From Hyparrhenia diplandra (Eukaryota > Streptophyta > Magnoliopsida > Poales > Poaceae), in assembly GCA_015847255.1 (NCBI GenBank), contig JADLZK010002807.1, positions 744,001 through 808,000 of the forward strand: 64,000 nt of DNA, in the 5' to 3' direction. Below are positions 10,410 through 22,446 of the stretch, one piece after another (the stretch's first letter is position 1; each line of letters begins with the position of its first letter). The notes below the pieces were generated by a model. The model searched no databases. It had not been told where the DNA came from and worked only from the letters and a program-made list of their open reading frames with translations. The position numbers were made by a program, and so were the translations under genes.

Positions 10410-12757
10410 CAAGATATGCTAGATGGAGATGATGCAGCTCATAGGCCTCAACTTGTAGGCTGCAGAAGATAGAAAGGCAATGATGGTTCATGAGCAGATG
10501 TCATCGATTAAGATCAACCGAGTGGTGGACAACCTGGACTATTATGGATATTCAACGGGTGGGCTCGCAAGCTAGCTGTTTCGAATCCATGCTAGTGTGA
10601 GCTAGTCAAAAGGACACTCCTTTACAAACTATGCTTTCATACCCCTCGCCTGGTTGGCCCATTCTTTCTACATATAATGGTTTCTTATCTACCTTTCACA
10701 TTCATAATTGGAGGGCGCTAAGCAAACTATAAGAGATAATGGTAGATCTTATAGGGATAGGTCCAGCTCTCCAATAGTAGTAATACAGGACACGTAATGG
10801 TTGGCAATTAGGGAGATCTACCTCTATTTGATTATACACAAATCTTTTATGTGATGATTAGTGTGGCATGCATCATTTGGGGGAGATAGAGATAGAGATA
10901 GAGATAGAGATAGAGATAGAGATAGAGATAGAGATAGAGATAGAGATAGAGATAGAGATAGAGATAGAGAGAGACAAAGATAGAGCTATAGCTATTAATT
11001 TTGGCATTAGCAATAGTAGAGTGCGATAATTTAAAAACAAATAGGAATGAAATAGAAATGGAAATAAATTATTTAATGGTAATCATTAAATGGGAATAGA
11101 TGGCTATGCAATTAACCCACGGTTGAAAACAGATCTCGGGACGGAACTCCTTCCTCTTCTCGTCGCTTTTTGTTTGCCACCGTCCTTGCCGCGCCGCCGC
11201 CACCACGCATTGTTGGCCCATTCCAATCTTGAATCCATAGTCATCTTCTTGGTGATCGTGGAGTTCTCGTGTGAGAGCATGAGCTTGCACGCTTACGGTA
11301 CTTTCTAAACATTTTTCTGCTCCTACTTTCTTTATTCGCTTCGTTTAGAATCTATCTTTTTGAAGGTCTTGTTTGTTTAATCCTTTCCCCATGGGAAAGA
11401 GATTTTATCCCCCCAAGTCACAACCTATCCCAAGGAAGGGATTAATCGTAGAACAAAATGGGATTGTAGTGAACATATGTAAACATGCTAAGGGTTTTAT
11501 GCACTAGAGTGTTATATACCTTGTGATTGTGATTAGTAAACAAAATAAGTTGTCATGTTTTTGTGGGATGTTATCCCTCAAATCTTGAACAGTCCCAACG
11601 AATGGATTACTCGAACATTGAAATAGGATTATAGTGAATACATACACATGTTGAGGTTTTCATGTGTATTAGAGCATTAGATACATTGTGACTAGTAAGC
11701 AAAACTTATGGATTAAAACACTAAGTATATTACTTGGAGCAATGGTTTTAAAGAATGGCTTATTAGACTAGCTTCCCTGAAAATGGTCATACAAGTTTAT
11801 TTTTTTTAGTACAAGAGCTTTTTTATTTAGGCACTCATATCCTGGTAGGTCCATTCTGAAAGTTTTGAGCGTTGCCACAAACTAATTTCTATATTTGGCC
11901 TCATATCTATTTACATAAGTGCACCTTTTTGATATACTATGGACCTTTTTAAGGACCTTTTGGCAAATTGTAATTATCTAAAAAGCTTAAGAAAGCTAGA
12001 AACTCTGTCAAACAGTTCTTTGACCTGGCAAGAGTTGCAAAAGCTACATTTTGTACTAAAAACAGAGAAGCTCCCATAGAGTAGCTTCCTAAGCTTTTTT
12101 AAAAAGCATATCCTCTCCTCAAATAGAGTCTATATCAAATTCAGCAAATCTAGTGCTAAACTTGATGACACATCAGCTTGTGCCAGAATGTGAGAAGTGA
12201 TCAATTATTGTTGAATCACCATTATGGTGAGTTGTGCATTGTGTCAACAAAATACAATTGCATTGGGGATTTGTATGTACAGGACCCCCAACCGGTAGCC
12301 TTGTAGGTACCAAATGCAATGCACTTCATTCAACAGTTTTATTTACAGGGGCTGCCGAGTAATCTCATACAAGTTTATTTATTCACAATTTGGCACCTTG
12401 TGGGTGACCTATCTTTATATATATATATGGTTGGTTAAGTTTTATAGTTTTATTTGAAAATGTAGGTTTGTTTCCATTTCTAAAATAGTTATCACATTGA
12501 TTTAATTCAAAAGTTACACCTAAAATGTCCAATTTGTACAGAATCTGCATACCCTCTTTTTAGTATTTAAAAGTAAGGATGTTGAGAAAGTTGGCAGATG
12601 CCAAATTTGCTCTATTTTATGTTTTGGATGTTTTGATCCAAATTTATCATATGGATGTAGGAAATTCTAGCAAAAAAATATTATTATTATCCGTGGATGC
12701 ATGGTCATCTTCTAAAAATAAGCTCATATGGTGTCATAGCCCATCATTTTAGTATAG
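10410..12757. other. Intergenic, mostly repeat-like; possible leader at 11110-11310
   Basis: No supported gene. Around 11110-11310 a C/T-rich, moderately GC-rich stretch resembles a plant 5' untranslated exon and could belong to the FHA gene at 13684, but I see no splice evidence. The remainder is AT-rich with two imperfect copies of a tract near 11450-11530 and 11620-11700 (AACATATGTAAACATG / AATACATACACATGTTG). Confidence 0.3.
10882..10974. repeat. (GATAGA)n microsatellite
   Basis: About 15 near-perfect hexamer units of GAGATA/GATAGA phase. There are no spacers, so it is a simple repeat and not an array of any other type. Confidence 0.95.
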
Positions 12758-12759
12758 TA

Positions 12760-12990
12760 TTCCCTCTATTCCAAACTGTAGTTTGTTTGACCTTTTTAAT
12801 CCCAAGTTTCACCACTTATCTTATTCAAAAAATTTGTGCAAATATAGTCAAATTTAAGTCATTCTTGAGGAAATTTTGTTAAGAAAGCATAACAAAATAA
12901 GTGATATTTTACACAAATTTTTGAATAAGCTAAGTGCTCAAACTTGAGATTAAAAAAAAAAAGTAAAAACTATAATTTGGATGGATTTAG
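12760..12990. mobile_element. Stowaway-type MITE
   Basis: Terminal inverted repeats beginning TTCCCTCTATTCCAAACTGT pair with ACTATAATTTGGATGGATTT at the other end. Inner arms (CAAGTTTCACCACTTATC... and GTGCTCAAACTTG) are also complementary. TA dinucleotides flank both ends. Confidence 0.75.
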
Positions 12991-13683
12991 TATATATTAA
13001 TTCTCTCTTTGCTTCACAACCGTCAAGGTTATTGTGTGGCATCGATCACCTTCAATAATCCAAATCAAAGGATAACTGTAGCCATCCCATTTTTTTGAAA
13101 GGCATTCCTCATTTGTCGTGCTATAGCAAGGTATACGGAAACTTGATGTTGTTAGTTGTTACGCCCTTCAAAACACAATGAGCCAACATATAGGTAGACA
13201 TATGGAAATATTAGAATCACGATATCTGTCTGGTTGTAAGAAGCATTGTGTATTTGTACACATAATCTTGTATTTTTGTATCAATAGTACCAATAGAGAC
13301 ATGGAAAAAAAATTGGAGCTTTTGTTCCATAAAAATGTATCTTCGTGCAATCAACAGCACTGTGAACTATATTAAACGGAACAATGAAAATTTGTTTCAT
13401 TTGTACTCTGCATTGTGTCTCATGTGGAATGAAGGAAGTAAACAATCTACATATGTAGCTAGCTTCAATTTATTCTCTAAAAGCATGCAAGTGTCCTTTT
13501 TGACCCTCTTCTCCTATAACTATGTTTTTATAATGTTTTATTCATGTAACTTCATGACCTCAAATTGCAATTCAGTTAATATAATCCATTTATACCATAT
13601 TTTAATACCTAATCTTTGGCTATATAGAAAAAAACTGAAAGTAAACACATCTTTGTTTTCTTTGACTACCAGGAACACCAGAG

Positions 13684-16282
13684 ATGGCAGCCCCAAATTC
13701 TGTTGTGGCATCTGTTGACCAAGCTGGTTTTGCCAAGCTTCAGGGTGAAAATTTTGTGTTCTTTGTAAAAACTTATTCAGTCATCTTGGGACGCAACACT
13801 GAAAGCTATCCTGTAGACTTTGATCTCTCCAAATATGAATGTGGAAGCCAACGTGTTTCCCCGTCGCCATGCATGCATATTCTATGACTTTAAACTCCGC
13901 CATTTTGCAATTGAAGTCCTTGGAAGAAATGGATGCACCATTCGGGGGGTCTCTTATCTCCCGGTACTGCTCCTATTAAGTTGAATTCTCAAGACCTCAT
14001 TGAGATTGCTGGCATAAAATTCTACTTTTTCTCCTACCATGTCGCACCATCCGTGCCACTCTTGCTGCTCGACATACTACTTCACTACCTCCACAATCTT
14101 CATCCTCTTTGAAGCCAACCGATGACCCTGGGCATCCAAATTCTAATGATTCTGGCAATAGCATGGGGGGAGAATGTGGTCGAAATAAGCAATGACAGGC
14201 AAGAAAAGTTGGTGAAAGAGAAGAGTTTTTTCAGAGAATTGATATTTCAAACTGCTATGGCATCAATAATGTTGACCCGGTTGTTACACCCGATGGATGT
14301 GGTATGCTATCTCTGCTTCTGATCTTATGTTATATGCATTTTGCTATTTTTTTTTCCTACATTTGTCATATACTAATAGAAATTGTGGGATTACAAAATA
14401 ACTTTATCAACATGGTTTATTTGCCAAATAATTCTAGTATACCTTGAGTGTCTTATTGATTGTTGGCGACATTTCCTCTTTTACGTGATGCTTTGCAACA
14501 AAGTACATTTGAGAGTGCAGGATTGTCGTATTTTTAATTGTGGATGTCAAAACAAAATGTCAGTTACCAAGAATGAATTGATAATGGGAAGGTTTCCTTT
14601 TTCTTGGTCACAAAATATGAATATGATGTTATTAGTTTTCAACCAAGTGTAACATGAATGGCTTTTCTTGTGCCTTATGGGAAGGATTGCTCCCTACCGA
14701 GGGAAACATCAAAACTAAAAGTAGCAAGATGCTTGAAAAAAATGAAACAAGAAAGAGATTACACAAATGCCTCTAGCCATAACTCTAAAAAGGAAAATAG
14801 GACTTCTTGAATAAGGCAGTATTACTCACCTAAAGGAGGATATTATCAGACCTGCTCTCATAACAAACTTTTATTTGTGTATCGCTAACTAGTTTTATTT
14901 ATACAAAGTGAGCAAGCTAGATATACAAAGTGCAGAGAAGAACAAAGACAATCAACAGCTCCTACAAGAAGAAGAGAAGGATGTAGCAACGTGTATTGCA
15001 GCCCTGATATCTGACCTATCAGGTCCTAGACAATGGGTGCCTATGGAAAAACTACATTCAGAGGTTTGTCATGGAAGAAAATTCTTTTTTAGTAGAAATT
15101 ATAGATTTCTGACCATGCATTGATACAAAACAACATGAAAATATGTTGCAATCTTTAACTTTAATTTGACATGATTATGGACCGTTGAATTATGAATGAT
15201 TAGTTGATTTGCAAACATGTTAGATGCTGCATAATAATATTGTACCATTTGTCCTTTTGACTCGGTTAGTTGTTGTAATGTTTTCAGAGGTTTGCCATAG
15301 CTGTAATGTTTTCCGGGCAATATTTATTATCTCGCAATCGGTATAGCTAGAGGGTGGTCCGGTGGGCAACGGACCACCCTAGAAATTTGGGTAAACTATT
15401 ATTAGCATTTAGATAGTAAATTATTTTAAATATTTTTTAAAGTTTATTACTTACTTTAAGACTTTTTAAATATGTTTGTCATACATTTCAATAAATTATA
15501 TACTTTGCACAATGATATGCTATATTTATGCCATGTTTTATAGAGCTTCATTTGTCTTCAGTTTCAACTCTATGCACCATCGAGCAAGGAGCTGTTTTTA
15601 TTCCTGCTAAAATCAATTATGATTTACTGATTTTTTTTTTTCTATTGGTTCTAGCTCCTCCATGTATTGTAACAATAAACAAAAATATTTGTTGATGTGT
15701 CAAACGAGATTATATTGTTAAAGAAAATTTGACGGACCACCCTAGATTAAAATTCTAGCTACGCCACTGTCTCGCAATACAACATGGTGACTATAGTGAC
15801 GGTTGCAGTGTTGCAAACTAGTATGTGAAAAAATAAAGCTATACAAAATATACTTCATTGGGGGTGATAGCAGAATGCTTGTCTCTATTTATGTTGACAA
15901 TTTCAAGTTTTGGGTGTATTTTAATATCTCAATATTGTTGAATCTGGTATCCAATATGCAATGTATGCCATCAACTCTAGTAACTTTGGTCACAACAACA
16001 ATAATATGATTATACAATTCTTTTTAAAATATATAGTTTCTAAAAGGCTATGGCATGTGAAACTATATGTTTTAAAAGTTTTATTTTCAAAGAAGACTAA
16101 TAACCCTTGATTACCTACAGATTTATGAACGGTTTGGTAAGGATTGGCCCGATGACAAGGTCAGCAGGTACTTACCACAAAAGGGCATGTCGAGCCCTTC
16201 AACTGAAGCAGATGGTAGGCCATGGTGCAACTTGTGGACGCTATTCAGGAAGTACCGGAGCATTTTGTCATGTCCACAGTGA
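13684..16282 (+). pseudogene. FHA-domain protein (FHA2-like), disrupted
   Basis: A nuclear phosphothreonine-binding protein related to plant FHA1/FHA2 transcriptional regulators. The first exon reads MAAPNSVVASVDQAGFAKLQ and contains the FHA core ILGRN. The FHA domain continues after a one-base frame change in a C run near 13860 (RVSRRHACIFYDF, EVLGRNGC), with a second shift near 13965. A Pro/Ser-rich linker (TSLPPQSSSSLKP) follows and is interrupted by TGA near 14202. An exon ending at 15063 carries CIAALISDLSGPRQWVPMEK and the last exon, 16121-16282, carries IYERFGKDWPDDKVSRYL. Together these match the C-terminal winged-helix-like region of FHA2 proteins. Both of these junctions use GT/AG. 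The intron 15064-16120 contains a hAT MITE. The two frame changes plus the stop argue for a decaying copy, though sequence error is possible. Confidence 0.72.
15339..15769. mobile_element. hAT-type MITE in FHA-gene intron
   Basis: Flanked by a perfect 8-bp direct repeat TCTCGCAA (15330-15337 and 15770-15777; the next base, T, also matches). The right end reads TCTAGCTACGCCACTG, whose complement CAGTGGCGTAGCTAGA aligns with the damaged left end GGTATAGCTAGA. Inner arms GGACCACCCTAG are also repeated. The terminal motif matches the element at 43438-43913. Confidence 0.75.
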
Positions 16283-16924
16283 CCAGAGGACAACACAAAT
16301 CAGAGTATGTTGGCTTGGTACATCTGGTTTCTGTGGAAAATGAATCATGAAGCCCAAAACCATTCTGAGGATTGTCAAGCCATCGCCATCCTATGTTCTA
16401 AAAAAAACTGGGACATATTTATGGTTAGCATTTTAAATCTGAAATTCAGCATGTTGCTTGCAAAGGCTATGTTGTACTGTAAACTTCTGTTGCACCTTTG
16501 ATGTGGGTTCCTTTAGGACTGATCTAAGCACTTCAGTGCTAGAGTTTGGAAACTTTGATTTTGAAAGAAATGGATCTATTGGGACAACATTAATTATTAG
16601 CGTATTCCTTCAGCTTCGATCTGTGGTCAGTTTTTTTATTTCTCTCGATGCATATTGCAAGATAAAAGGGATGACAACGCTAACAGAGATGCATTCACCA
16701 TGACATTGTTGGGAATATTTTTTTGCTAGATGACATTATTCATGGAATGGCCATTGTGGCCTTTATGGTTGAACCAACAATATCAGCAATCACAAACTCT
16801 TCAGTCTTGAATTACTTGATGCATTCACCCTGCGTTTTTTTAGCAAATTGCCCATGACACTCATGGCTCATTGTAACTAACTTCTACCTTGTCCTTGAAG
16901 TGATCAAACATGGTCCTATTCTTT
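16283..16924. other. Probable 3' UTR of the FHA gene, then intergenic
   Basis: AT-rich with no domain-bearing frame. It immediately follows the FHA-gene stop codon. Confidence 0.35.
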
Positions 16925-17080
16925 CACTAGTACAGAAAACGGAAACAGGGTCGGTTCCTAAAGGCCTATTACTGCCGAATTTGCAACCGACACTCTAGGA
17001 AAGCGGTTGTGATGCCTCTGGCTTACCACTACCCATACTTCACCCATTAACGGTAGGCATAAAAAAGGAATCATGCTCGC
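16925..17080 (+). mobile_element. CACTA-type transposon left end
   Basis: Begins CACTAGTACAGAAAACGG, followed by GGGTCGGTTCC and repeated ACCGAC/GGTCGG-type subterminal motifs. CACTA elements start with a CACTA/CACTAG terminus and short subterminal repeats. No matching right end (complement ...GTACTAGTG) was found downstream, so the extent is unknown. Confidence 0.6.
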
Positions 17081-17228
17081 TTGATCATGCTTATTTCTGT
17101 TGTTGTTGTTGTCGCCGCCACCACCACCATATGCTCGCTGGCTACCGCGGCCGCTCCATTAAGCAATTCATCCCATAGAAATTTGTACATCACAGACAAA
17201 GGAGGAGGTCCTCAATCCAGCCCAGCAG

Positions 17229-17528
17229 TCCCCTCTTCACACCCCTTGGCTTCACCGCAAGCCATAGAGCCCAATCTCCATGGTTTTTCCTCATCAGGTC
17301 TGCCCGCGGTAAAACGTTGCCAGCGTGGTTTTGCGATGTGCTCCCCACGTTTAACCTCTTCTGTTGAGATGCATATGTCCCCTCTTCACACCCCTTGGCT
17401 TCACCGCAAGCCATAGAGCCCAATCTCCATGGTTTTTCCTCATCAGGTCTGCCCACGGTAAAACGTTGCCCGCGTGGTTTGCGCATGTGCTCCCACGTTT
17501 AACCTCTTCTGTTGAGATGCATATGGCC
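17229..17528. repeat. Two-unit tandem repeat, 150-bp period
   Basis: CCCTCTTCACACCCCTTGG recurs at 17231 and 17380. The whole unit, through CCTCATCAGGTCTGCCC and TTCTGTTGAGATGCATATG, is repeated with few differences. The second unit runs on into the longer direct repeat starting near 17431. Confidence 0.85.
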
Positions 17529-17794
17529 CTACACTGCTCATGTTTTGGCAGTGAGGAAATTTCCTCAGATCGATGTTGGAATTACAGTTTGTATACTAAA
17601 GCGCTTTGTATATTTATATTTGATCTAAACATTGAACAAAATGGGCCATACAATTTTTTGTAATATCTTATTGTGATGAGTCCTACAGTTTTTTCGTTCC
17701 AATATCGACTCAGTTCCTTGGGCATATTGTTGCAGGACAACCCTCCTAATGGACTTCGGGCCATTTGGCACACCTCCAGCTCTAGGAGCTGTAG
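17431..17794. repeat. Direct repeat, left copy (partner 20030-20395)
   Basis: Contains GTTGAGATGCATATGGCCC, GGCAGTGAGGAAATTTCCTC, ACAAAATGGGCCATACAATT and CCAGCTCTAGGAGCTGTA. All recur in the same order and orientation at 20030-20395 with scattered substitutions. Confidence 0.88.
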
Positions 17795-18053
17795 TTTATT
17801 CAAACTACTTAGGTGTCCACAAAATACGACTCCAGTGCACATTTACAACACTAAAACACCGTTTTCTCGATCCATCCTAAAAACATTAAGTAGCTTGTTC
17901 ATCTGTCCGCTTGGTATGTCTTCTCAAATTACTTTGGATCGATGATGTTGTGTCTCGATAGAACCAGTCGTGCAGCGGTACACATCCTAAAGTCAAGAGC
18001 AGTCCCTTGTCAAAAAAAGGAGTCAAGGAGGGCAACATCTAAAAAAAGGATAT

Positions 18054-18215
18054 TTAGAGAGGAATCAAATAGGATATGCAATAATAACTTTGAGAAATCA
18101 AAACACGTAATTCTTTAAGCGATGGAGCTATCATTTTCTTCCCATCCCATGCTTCCATGTAGTCTGTTACATATAACCCACAATCCCACCTTGAAAAATG
18201 ATAAAACACAACTAA
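18054..18215 (-). pseudogene. Ulp1-type SUMO protease fragment (transposon-associated)
   Basis: The minus-strand frame contains RWDCGLYVTDYMEAWDGKKM. The DCG tripeptide followed by a hydrophobic stretch and YM..WDG matches the catalytic-cysteine region of C48 (Ulp1) peptidases. An acceptor-like pyrimidine tract precedes it. The catalytic His and Asp regions were not found. Such fragments are common in grass MULE and CACTA elements, and here it lies between the direct repeats at 17.4 and 20.0 kb. Confidence 0.5.
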
Positions 18216-18769
18216 GATGGAAATACAATGAAACATGTAATGTACCTACCGTTACATCTATATAGCCATGGCAGGGAGGAGATCCGGTCAAGGAGACAGT
18301 GGTGGGGGGAGCGGGTGTCCAGGAGCTTGAGGTTGTCTCCCTGGTGGTGATTGCACCACAAGGGATAGCACAGTCCCATATTCCACCATGCATGCCTCCG
18401 TCCCTTGACCTAGTCATGTGCCTATGTAGAGAATATCAATACTGTGACATCTCAAAATATGTACTGAAACAAGGTAATATCAAGTCATGAAACATGAAAA
18501 ACCATGTAGTGCAAACAACAACAAACAACAACAAACAATAAATCTAAAAATATGAACATGAGAGCATCTAATTATGGGTATTTCAATTCTATCCTCTGCA
18601 AGTTCACTCCTTGCAATGTACAACAATGTCAGCTATTTCTTTTCTCATCCAAACTCTATCATGTGCTCACAACTAGCAATCAAGCATCTAGGAGGAAAAA
18701 GAACATACCCCATTGATGAGCTGCTGGGTAAAAGCATCTAAGGCACGTCCAGTTCACAAAAATTTCCAT

Positions 18770-19145
18770 TGTTACATCTAAAAGACATCTGATGAAAGAA
18801 CCAAACATCCTCTAGAAACCACCAATATCTAATATTGTTACATCTGAAGATCCTCTGATGAAACAACCAAACATCCTATAATGAAACAACCAAAATTTCA
18901 ATATTGTTGATGAAACAACCAAAACATCCTCTAATGAAACAACCAATTTCTAATACTGTTACATCTGAAAATACTCTATTGAAACAGCCAAACATGAGAT
19001 GCAAAGTACACATAGATGACTATTCTTACATCTGAAAATCCTCTAATGAAACAACCAAATTCAAGTACCGTTACATCTGAAAATCCACTAAATGAAACAA
19101 CAAAATTCGAGTATTGTTACATTTGAAAAATCTCTAATGAAACAC
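18770..19145. repeat. Degenerate tandem repeat
   Basis: Many imperfect copies of a unit built from GTTACATCTGAAAATCCTCTA and AATGAAACAACCAAA, spaced roughly 40-65 bp apart. The Ulp1-like fragment lies to the left of it. Confidence 0.7.
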
Positions 19146-19413
19146 CCATGGGGAGCTCGAGCTCAAGCTTGTTTGGCCATGGATGAGCACAAATGCGGAT
19201 GTAGGGCCTGTGGGTGGTGTAGATCACTAGGCTGCACACTGCAAGCATCAACACAAGGGAGAGGAGGAATGCTATTGGTATTACAGCGCAGGCTCGATGT
19301 TCTTAGCAAATAGGAATAGAAATGGGTCGTGTTCAGAATAGTGCAGGATCATGCATACAAAGTAAAGTCACCATGCATCACTAAATTGGAATTGTAAAGC
19401 CAGAGCAGGAAGC

Positions 19414-20000
19414 GTGAGTAATACATTAATAAATAAAAATGTGCCAATAAAACAAGCTGAGGTAGCAAGTACTCCTCAAGGCAAACAGCAGTGCGACGAT
19501 GAACCCGATGCCGACACCATCGATGCCCTCCAAGTGACGGCCTGCAGCCCCTGCAACACGAGAGACGAAGTGGAGCAACGCCGCCGCCTTCGACGGAATC
19601 GGGTCGGCCACGACAACCTGAGCGGATACGGCGTAGGCGACGGGGAGAAAATGCAGAGGTCGAGGAAGGATGAAGGCGAACCTAGAATCCGAGTTGACGA
19701 CGAGGGGCGCAGGCGCGAGAACCCTAGACCACCGGCGCCGCCGAAAACGGAGGAGCAGCGACGCGTGGTGCACCCATGCCGCTGCACTGAATGGCGACGC
19801 GGAGGACCTAGGGGGCCGCCGCGTTCGGGTGGTGGTCGCCCGGTAGCAACCACCGCTGTCGTTGCGGAGCGAGAAGGAGAATGAATCGGTGACGGACGGG
19901 GCATAAAGCCGGCGCGGGCGGGGAGCCACTGCGAGCTGTTGGACCAACTTGGACCAACTAGATGGGTTGGCGGTTGTGCAGCCCACGAACGGTGCGTCCG
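19414..20000. other. GC-rich segment, unidentified; possible captured leader/exon
   Basis: Long overlapping open frames exist on both strands, as expected from GC content alone. On the minus strand a CTAGGGTT motif near 19725 resembles the 5' leader of a plant gene, followed by C/T-rich sequence. No domain is recognisable, so this is not called as a gene. It could be a host-gene 5' fragment inside a transposon. Confidence 0.3.
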
Positions 20001-20029
20001 CCGTCCGGACGTGCGTGAGTAAATGTTTC

Positions 20030-20395
20030 CGTTTTTCCTCATCACGTCTGCCCGCGGTAAAAACGTTGCCCGCGTGGTCTGCGACGTGCTCCCACGTTTA
20101 ACTTCCTCTGTTGAGATGCATATGGCCCTGCATTGCTTATGTTTTGGCAGTGAAGAAATTTCCTCAGATCTATGTTGGAGTTACAATTTGTATACTTATG
20201 CGTTTTGAATATTTATATTTGATCTAAATAATGAACAAAATGGGCCATACAATTTTTTGTAATCTGTCTTAGTGTGATGAGTCCTACAGTTTTTTCGTTC
20301 CAATATCGACTCAGTCCCTTGGCCATATTGTTTCTGGACAACCCTCGTAATGGACTTCGGGCCATATGGCACACCTCCAGCTCTAGGAGCTGTAA
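20030..20395. repeat. Direct repeat, right copy (partner 17431-17794)
   Basis: Same orientation and order of landmarks as the left copy, from TTTTTCCTCATCA to CTAGGAGCTGTA. The approximately 2.2 kb between the copies holds the Ulp1 fragment and the tandem repeat. Confidence 0.88.
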
Positions 20396-20619
20396 TATTG
20401 TTTCAAAAAAAAAAATGTTAGAGCTGCATTTTATAGACTAAATTAAATTAGTATAAATATTCATATTCAGTCATATAATTGCAGTTGGCATTGTTGTTGC
20501 TCCAAACCTAAGATTTCCTAGAGCTACAAATAGTCAGCTCTAGATTTCCTATTGTCAGAGCTCTGCCAAACAGGAAAGTAGTCATTTCTAGGGATCATGC
20601 ATGGTAGGAAATTAAACTC

Positions 20620-22212
20620 CTAAAAAAAACAAGAAAAATTGTCCATCTGTCCCTTGATGATCTGGGCGGTGGTCTTCTTGATGAGATCCCACGCGCTCCG
20701 CACGTGCCTCTCCTCCTGTAGCGTCGACCCCACCGCGAACCTCAGCACGAACCTGCCACCAATCACGGTGTTGGCCAAGAACACCCTCCCGCTCCGGTTC
20801 AGCCGCTCCATGAGCTCCCGGTTGGCCGCGTCGGCGTCTCCCCTCTGTCGTCGTCAAGCCGACGCCGGCGGCGGTGGCACTCGGCCTGATCCTGAAGCAG
20901 ACGAGCGCGAACTTCCTCGGAACGACGACCTCGAACCGGCCGTCGGCACGCACGCACTCCTCGAACAGCTTCGCCATGGCGACGTCGCTGCGGATGTGCT
21001 GCCGGAGCTTGGCGGCGCCGTAGGTCCGCATGACCATCCACAGCTTGAGCCCGCGGAAGCGGCGGCCGACGCCGACCTGCATGTCCTTGAGGTCCGTGAC
21101 GGCGCCGGACTCGGTGGCGTCGTTCCGGAGGTACTCCGGCGAGGTCTCCAGGGACTCGGTGAGCCGCCGCGTGTCGCGCACCCACAGGCACGTGCAGTCC
21201 AGGCACGTGAGCAGCCACTTGTGCGGGCTCAGGCTGATCGAGTCCACGCGCTCCACGCCGTCCAGGTGGTGCCGGAACTCCGGGCAGATGCACGCGCTGC
21301 CGGCGTACGCCGCGTCGACGTGCACCCACGCCGCCGAACGCCGCCGCCGCTGTCGGCCGCCCCCCACGGGTCCACCGCGTTCGACGACGTCGTGCCCACC
21401 GTCACGCACACGTACGTCGGGCACCAGCCCGGCCTCCGCGTCGCCGCATCGCCTCGACCAGCATCGCCGGGTCCAGCGCGTAGTCCGTGTCGCGCCGGGT
21501 GGGGATCGACCGGACGTTCGCCGGGTCGGCCGCCAGACGGCACGCCTTGAAGAAGGTGGAGTGCGTCTGGTCGGGAGCGCATAACCGTCAGCCGCGTGAT
21601 CCCGGCCATGCCGCCGAGCCGCCCCGCGCAGCGGCGTCGCTGGCCGCCACCAGCGCCACCAGCATCGCCCGCTGGTGGTGCCGAGGATGACGCCGCCGCC
21701 TCTAGTGCCTGGCCCAGCAGCGGTGCGGCGGTTCATGAAGCTGTCGGGAGTTGGAGGAGCTGGGCGAGCCAGTCAGCGAGCGCCTCCAACTCGGCGGGCG
21801 GCGGGGTTAGCCTGCCAAGTGAACCCAACAGTGTTCATCGCAGAGGCGACGAGCTCGCCAGCAATGGCGGCGGCGCTATTGGTGGCTGGAAAGAACGCGA
21901 AGAAGTTGGGGCTAGCCCAGTGGGTAGTCCCGGCACCACGGCCTCACGGAGCTCGTGCATGGCGACGTCGAACGGCGCCGGGCGGCGTTGGGTGGCGCGG
22001 CGGCAGACTTGAGCTGGCGAGCTAGGTAGCCCGGCTCGACGGCCGGGAGCACGGGAGGGACTCCACGGACTTGTAGTAGTCGTAGATGAAGTCGACAGCC
22101 TTGTGGAGGTAGGACCGACGTCGTCGGCGTTCAGCGGATCGGCGGTCGGTATCGGGCGGGCGGTGGCGAACGCAGCGGCCATTGGGGAAGGGTTCGTGGA
22201 AAGGCTGCCCAT
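20620..22212 (-). pseudogene. TDC: Aromatic amino-acid decarboxylase, tryptophan-decarboxylase type, frameshifted
   Basis: A group II pyridoxal-phosphate decarboxylase; in grasses this type converts tryptophan to tryptamine in the cytosol. It is intronless. The start is ATG at 22212 (MGSLSTNP, then PLNADDV). Moving 3', and changing frame repeatedly, one reads SYLHKAVDFIYDYYKSVES, ASPNFFAFFPATNSAAAIAG (substrate/cofactor region), GGGVILGTTS, WVHVDAAYAGSACICPEF and SLSPHKWLLTCLDCTCLWV with the PLP-binding Lys. DLKDMQVGVGRRFRGLKLW and RSAWDLIKKTTAQIIK follow, with the stop at 20620-20622. The ASPNFFAFFP form resembles tryptophan rather than tyrosine decarboxylases (inference). I see at least six frame changes, mostly in G/C runs, and no loss of the catalytic Lys. 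Length and motif order are normal, so a gene with consensus errors is as possible as a pseudogene. Confidence 0.85.
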
Positions 22213-22360
22213 TTCTAGCTAGTTGAAAGCAGGGCAGCAATAAAGCTCTATGGATTGAACTTGGTGTGGATCGGAAGAGAGGAAGATGAAGAAGTTTAGG
22301 TGAAGAACGAAGATGGTGTGATGCATGTGGAGTTGTGGACGCTGTACGTGGTGCGTGCAT

Positions 22361-22369
22361 GGTTTATAG
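22361..22369 (-). promoter_or_regulatory. TATA box of the decarboxylase gene
   Basis: CTATAAACC on the minus strand, about 150 bp upstream of the ATG at 22212. The position is compatible with a short leader. Confidence 0.5.
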
Positions 22370-22446
22370 GCGAACGGAGATGGCGGGCGTGGAGATGAAA
22401 AAATGGAATAAGGAAGAAGCCATTCGACGAAACCATCAAACTTCAA

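Noticed and set aside
10882..10974. Regular short repeats resembling an array
   Set aside because: Contiguous hexamers with no spacers in a plant genome; a microsatellite, not CRISPR.
17081..17416. 111-codon ORF with a hydrophobic N-terminus like a signal peptide
   Set aside because: It runs straight into the 150-bp tandem repeat, and no homologous domain or partner exon is visible.
19426..20045. Overlapping 186-189 codon minus-strand ORFs
   Set aside because: Arg/Ser/Pro-rich translation of GC-rich DNA, open in several frames, with no domain or splice support.
20639..21584. 303- and 184-codon plus-strand ORFs
   Set aside because: Antisense shadows of the decarboxylase gene; the minus strand holds all conserved motifs.
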